Source of the DNA: Thermoproteota archaeon
GTDB taxonomy: Archaea > Thermoproteota > Thermoprotei_A > Sulfolobales > Desulfurococcaceae
Direction: 5' to 3'
Assembly: GCA_013154205.1 (NCBI GenBank)
Contig: JAADCY010000102.1
Location: forward strand, 1-22,716
Length of the DNA stretch: 22,716 nt
The position numbers and the translations under genes are program-made. Shown piece by piece: positions 20,201 to 22,716 of this stretch; position 1 is the stretch's first letter, and every line of letters starts with the position of its first letter. The notes beneath the pieces are model-generated. The model did no database searches, was not told where the DNA came from, and worked only from the letters and a program-made list of their open reading frames with translations.

Positions 20201-22716
20201 GGCGTAGGTATAGGTGGGCGTGGTGCCGTTGAGTAGTACTGTTGTTGGTGCTCCGCTTGTGCTTGGGTAGGTGAAGGTTATTGTGGCGTTTATGTTTAGT
20301 GAAAATACTATCGTGTAGTGGTAATAATAGTATGTAGGTGTTGTGACACGGTATGTTATGTTTGATAATATATTAATGTATTTTATGAGAGCAACACTAT
20401 AATCGGTTGGATCTACATATTTACGTACCCGTACCCAGTCAAAGCTGTCAGTTACTGGGTTGTATGCTACAAAGAGTGCGGGTTCATAGCTTGTATCAAC
20501 GGGTGTATGTGTTGCTGTTGCTACGATGTTATTGTCGAAACATAGTTCAACTTCGCCGTTTAGTTTCCATATAAATGCTATGTCATGGTAATTCGTGTCT
20601 GGTGTTGTTGAGGTACTAGCAAGTCTTGTTTCGCCAGCGCTAGTTGATACCATTATCTCGTATGCTCGTGTATATGCATTCAGCCTACCGTATATGTCTT
20701 CATCTACACCATAGAAGTCTAGTCCGATCTGATAGTTGCCACCGGTTAAGCCTAGTTTTCCTCTGGCTTCGATTATTGTGCCGGTATATACTTTTATCGG
20801 TATTTTTACCAGTCCGTTTGTATAGGATACTGTTGCCTGTAGTATACCATTGGTTATTGTTATGGTCGGCGTGACGGTATATCTGTGTGATGCGCCAAGT
20901 ATGTACTGTGATGATGTATCTGTGCTGAAATCATCATACCATAGGAACACTCTATGTGGATCATTATAGCTTGCATATGGGTTTGTTGTTTCGCCGAAGT
21001 ACATGTATATTGTTGTATTGGTTAGTGTGGTGTTTACCCAGATAATGCCTGTCTGCGTGGTTGCATTATAGTTCTCAATGTAGTAGTACAACGGATTACC
21101 TGCCGAGTCGAGAAAATATATATCCGAGCCGTTTGGAGCTGTTTTGGACCAGTCTGTAAATCCTAGGGCTGAAAGATTTAGCTGTAAACTATAATTATAT
21201 ATTGGTGACGATAAATGTGTTGTGATTTTTATCAATAATACATTGTTTGTTAATGATATATTCGGTGACGACACCGTAATGTTGTTCCATGTACCACTCT
21301 GTATGCCATAGGCTATGTGTATTTTTAACGTGTAGTTTGTCGGTTGTAGTGTTGTGTTCTGGGGCTGTTTTGTCACTATTACTGTTTTTACTAGTGTGGT
21401 TCCGTTGTATATGTCTATGATGCTGTATATGGGGAGGTTCCACATGGTTAGTGTGTATCCCCATGTGGTCGGTGATGATGTTATTGTGTAGTTTGTCTTG
21501 TCTAGCGTTATGTTTGTTCCGGTCGTGTTTGTTATTGTGATGTTTGTTTCTCGATCTATGTAGGCTGGTTTCCATACTCGGCGGTCGTCGTCTAGGTACC
21601 ATTTGTAGAGGTGTGGTGCTAGGAGTGCTCCGGGTGCTATGTAGGTGTTCTGTAGTTGTGCTTCGACTATGTATCCTGGGGGTGGCATTGTTATTGTGAC
21701 TGTGTAGTTTCCTGGGCCGAGCTGTATCAGGGTGCCGTTGGGTGTGGGGGGTACTGTGAGGAGTGCTACTGGTGTCCCGGTTGTGGTGTCGGTTATTATG
21801 GCTGTGGCTTGCAATGGGAGACCGTGTATCCAGATCGTGTTGTTGGTGTAGCTTGTCAGGTTGTATGTCCAGTAATCGGTGTTCAGGCCTGTGAGGTCTG
21901 GCTTGGGCGTCAGGTCTGCCATGGTGCCGTTCAGGGTTACCTGGACTGTCCAGGTGACCGGGTGTATCTGGACAGGGTAGACGGGTTTAGCCGTGTTCTT
22001 CATGGTGTCCAATACCTTGAACAGCACGGTCTTGCCCCTTGGGTCTGGGGCGACTATGTAGCCAGCGACCCGGTCTCCCCGACCACCAATCCATGCCAGG
22101 GTCTCTCCGTTCCCCACGTACTCTATGTAGAGGTACAAGCCGTTGCTGAGGCGGTAAGCTGTGTTATTAGCGACCGGGTAGGCCGGGACACCGGCTACGA
22201 GGTCACGGCTCAATGCAGACGTAGAAGGCACGTAGGCGACCACCGTGTAGTTGCCCGGAGGCAATGCCACCCGGTAATCACCGACAGCCGACACATCACC
22301 ACTAGCCAAGCCCCAAACACGCACAACACCAACCAAAGCCCCCGAGGTAGCATTATAGAACCTCACGATCGATCCAATCGGGAACCAGTCAAGATGCACA
22401 AAACCATCACTCCTAGCACCCAACACAACCCAGAGCCATTTCTGATCGGCTGGGACTCTTGTTACATAACTTGGTGTGCCCAAGTAGTTGTTGAACAAAT
22501 CAACATAATATACGCCATCGAAAAAGGTAGGATCAAAGAATATTATTGGATAGGGTTCTTTTGGTATTATGTGGTTGTTTGCGATTGATTCTATATCGCT
22601 ATCGCTTAGCGAGTTGTTGTATAAGACTAGATAGTAAAATTCGCCGTAGAAGTGATCGAAGTTCGGGTTTGCTAACGGATCGCCTATTCTTATGGGTGGG
22701 GTGTACGGGTTATATA
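17255..22716 (-). CDS. Giant modular surface glycoprotein, 5' end outside window
   Basis: At least 1819 residues; the frame is still open at the window edge (I read it through 22716), so the TTG at 22498 is not the real start. Order from the N-terminal side: the end of a LamG/ConA-like lectin domain (FYGEFYYLVLYNNSLSDSDI, about 22655-22590); a beta-sandwich module (22540-22237); Thr/Asn-rich beta domains; a DUF2341-like domain (about 21210-20930, LSALGFTDWS, MYFGETTNPY) with a ConA-like partner to about 20430; a second LamG-like domain (20075-19660); a second copy of the beta-sandwich (19652-19308); and a third ConA-like region (18340-17990). A proline-rich linker, PYAPPPPPVLPS, leads to two hydrophobic segments at the C-terminus (about 17460-17270). 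Dozens of N-x-S/T sequons are present. It is probably a membrane-anchored adhesin or virion spike. Confidence 0.88.
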   Translation of the reverse strand, partial: YNPYTPPIRIGDPLANPNFDHFYGEFYYLVLYNNSLSDSDIESIANNHIIPKEPYPIIFFDPTFFDGVYYVDLFNNYLGTPSYVTRVPADQKWLWVVLGARSDGFVHLDWFPIGSIVRFYNATSGALVGVVRVWGLASGDVSAVGDYRVALPPGNYTVVAYVPSTSALSRDLVAGVPAYPVANNTAYRLSNGLYLYIEYVGNGETLAWIGGRGDRVAGYIVAPDPRGKTVLFKVLDTMKNTAKPVYPVQIHPVTWTVQVTLNGTMADLTPKPDLTGLNTDYWTYNLTSYTNNTIWIHGLPLQATAIITDTTTGTPVALLTVPPTPNGTLIQLGPGNYTVTITMPPPGYIVEAQLQNTYIAPGALLAPHLYKWYLDDDRRVWKPAYIDRETNITITNTTGTNITLDKTNYTITSSPTTWGYTLTMWNLPIYSIIDIYNGTTLVKTVIVTKQPQNTTLQPTNYTLKIHIAYGIQSGTWNNITVSSPNISLTNNVLLIKITTHLSSPIYNYSLQLNLSALGFTDWSKTAPNGSDIYFLDSAGNPLYYYIENYNATTQTGIIWVNTTLTNTTIYMYFGETTNPYASYNDPHRVFLWYDDFSTDTSSQYILGASHRYTVTPTITITNGILQATVSYTNGLVKIPIKVYTGTIIEARGKLGLTGGNYQIGLDFYGVDEDIYGRLNAYTRAYEIMVSTSAGETRLASTSTTPDTNYHDIAFIWKLNGEVELCFDNNIVATATHTPVDTSYEPALFVAYNPVTDSFDWVRVRKYVDPTDYSVALIKYINILSNITYRVTTPTYYYYHYTIVFSLNINATITFTYPSTSGAPTTVLLNGTTPTYTYAQVGTTYQVNITLTTGTYNLTIITKTWRSITGEYLKYLGPPIIYYSNMTLDTRMMLMSSSTGGRDFVYGKGMTLLYVYTDSFTFGTDVYNSTTHSWLIPPSNTLNKYEWYRLIVGHYWNATSSTWWEYAKAINSTGSLTYSGSKDTGEIGSPLFNYTSSVSIERTDSGHHLYVSYVLLYADGKPVFLGDPSFYNGTGYVDPLSGYYGVSPSDPSDPLYMPRAPDTPWLWAFNNIYSDGYVHLRFFPPGTLLVFSQNDEIVKQVWITGNATWPYTVNDTRITISAGTYNVTAYLPVYPSSPVYNVSLIPATIASPTGTGALTSISSSIAYPETYLYGWINTTPITLPPVTPLVIDMRVTGTIWGFGLAPLNNYTMPYILVYSNGTTITLTYNGTTTTAPLPPITSTYAYIAMTIYPNGTLTITMSNATYPDIYGTETVLAVNATGTQWQYTVFYPFTAIIDTTGATFDFLRAYNQTDGPPIVFTNKTLVAAKWSLINTTMPNGNWTLMIPLNTTDLELTIPGPTNITLQYNIETVDSIDGLAVSTSTNKLLVYINDTLYASPVLTGIAGDLVVSYNSTALEIGVLDTGGLYSHLITIPLTNASFWGPPQVIYTGEPLTDYPWVTGNITWRSNLYYGSTETIVPASGNQVAKYRLGYYAVVANTTYTYGVGINGTNMYLYIAVNGTITKQLPLGLAYSPMIVGIGYDYDNNTGSLTIFAMKVWETVSTLQTIYTTSYISVAAPNITAAQPFAESINGTLIIDRFGLVIGQTVEKMIMGDIRMQIAGPYPVGGMVKYVTITKPITIQLAGGQVLVYPTPSSSHTITLKGFKGWTLDLALYGTSVTDTLITSDDYGLDFPPGFSAVIVADISARKISIVSAQSPPNVGGKTGQIGEKLNLPSQPYAPPPPPVLPSTGQYVNLTVLVAGIVGASIIGSKLSGNIYDGITIAGIAAAVILVALGMYSYAGISVMISIAAQAMKKALQS
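19308..19652 (-). repeat. Beta-sandwich module, copy 2, in the giant surface protein
   Basis: Begins FLGDPSFYNGTGYVDPLSGY and includes PWLWAFNNIYSDGYVHLRFF, PPGTLLVF and AGTYNVTAYLP. It aligns with copy 1 (22237-22540) at FxDPxF, WLW, SDGxVHLxxFPxG and the closing GxYxVxAYxP. Both follow a LamG-like domain, so the pair of domains was duplicated together. Confidence 0.75.
22237..22540 (-). repeat. Beta-sandwich module, copy 1, in the giant surface protein
   Basis: Begins FFDPTFFDGVYYVDLFNNYL and includes KWLWVVLGARSDGFVHLDWF, PIGSIVRF and PPGNYTVVAYVP. It corresponds to copy 2 at 19308-19652, with a different central loop length. The final strands resemble the carboxypeptidase-like/PEGA class of small surface beta domains. 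Confidence 0.75.

Noticed and set aside
21656..22588. A 310-codon + strand frame opposite the giant surface protein gene
   Set aside because: It is a shadow of the minus-strand gene; its protein is Cys/Gly/Trp-rich with no domain pattern, whereas the minus frame shows clear repeated domains.
1..22716. CRISPR array, insertion sequence or tRNA gene
   Set aside because: I saw no regularly spaced direct repeats, no transposase or terminal inverted repeats, and no cloverleaf with a recognisable T-arm and acceptor end.

Overview
The window looks like part of a virus, provirus or other mobile element of a hyperthermophilic archaeon, most likely a crenarchaeon (Thermoproteota). Direct signs are archaeal TATA boxes about 26 bases before predicted transcript starts, GGTG/GAGGTG ribosome-binding sites, frequent GTG and TTG starts, tightly packed and overlapping genes, many membrane proteins, proteins rich in Asn/Thr glycosylation sequons, and no housekeeping genes. 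Most proteins belong to no family I recognise. The assignment to a virus or mobile element is inference; no hallmark capsid, integrase or polymerase gene is visible.

Layout. (1) 1-1948: two overlapping small membrane proteins, an opposite-strand protein with an acidic tail, and a small unknown protein. (2) 1954-4594: a glycan-modification block on the + strand: an ALG11-like GT4 glycosyltransferase, a SAM methyltransferase, and a sulfotransferase gene split by an exact 22-base tandem duplication. Removing one copy restores a single 288-residue frame. (3) 4648-10280: a tight + strand operon of unknown helical and membrane proteins around an AAA+ ATPase of the Cdc48/Vps4 type, ending in a second glycosyltransferase. 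(4) 10277-10627: a small minus-strand gene with a distinctive promoter/leader. (5) 10695-14624: a 1309-residue protein with a Ser/Thr-rich N-terminus, a Gly/Ala-rich hydrophobic centre and about four ~40-residue beta-type repeats near the C-terminus. (6) 14701-16935: an AT-rich minus-strand cassette of four small genes, sharing the leader seen in (4). (7) 16945-17187: a GC-rich island folding into a closed multi-helix structure, a probable ~245-nt structured RNA with its own TATA box. (8) 17255-22716: a giant minus-strand surface protein with LamG-like, DUF2341-like and duplicated beta-sandwich modules and a C-terminal membrane anchor; its N-terminus lies beyond the window edge.

Working model (inference): the AAA+ operon builds, remodels or exports an envelope or surface structure; the two giant proteins are structural or adhesive parts of it; and the glycosyltransferases, methyltransferase and sulfotransferase decorate surface glycans. 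The sulfotransferase duplication could act as a reversible on/off switch. The most interesting items are that duplication, the structured RNA, and the repeated promoter/leader that links otherwise scattered accessory genes.
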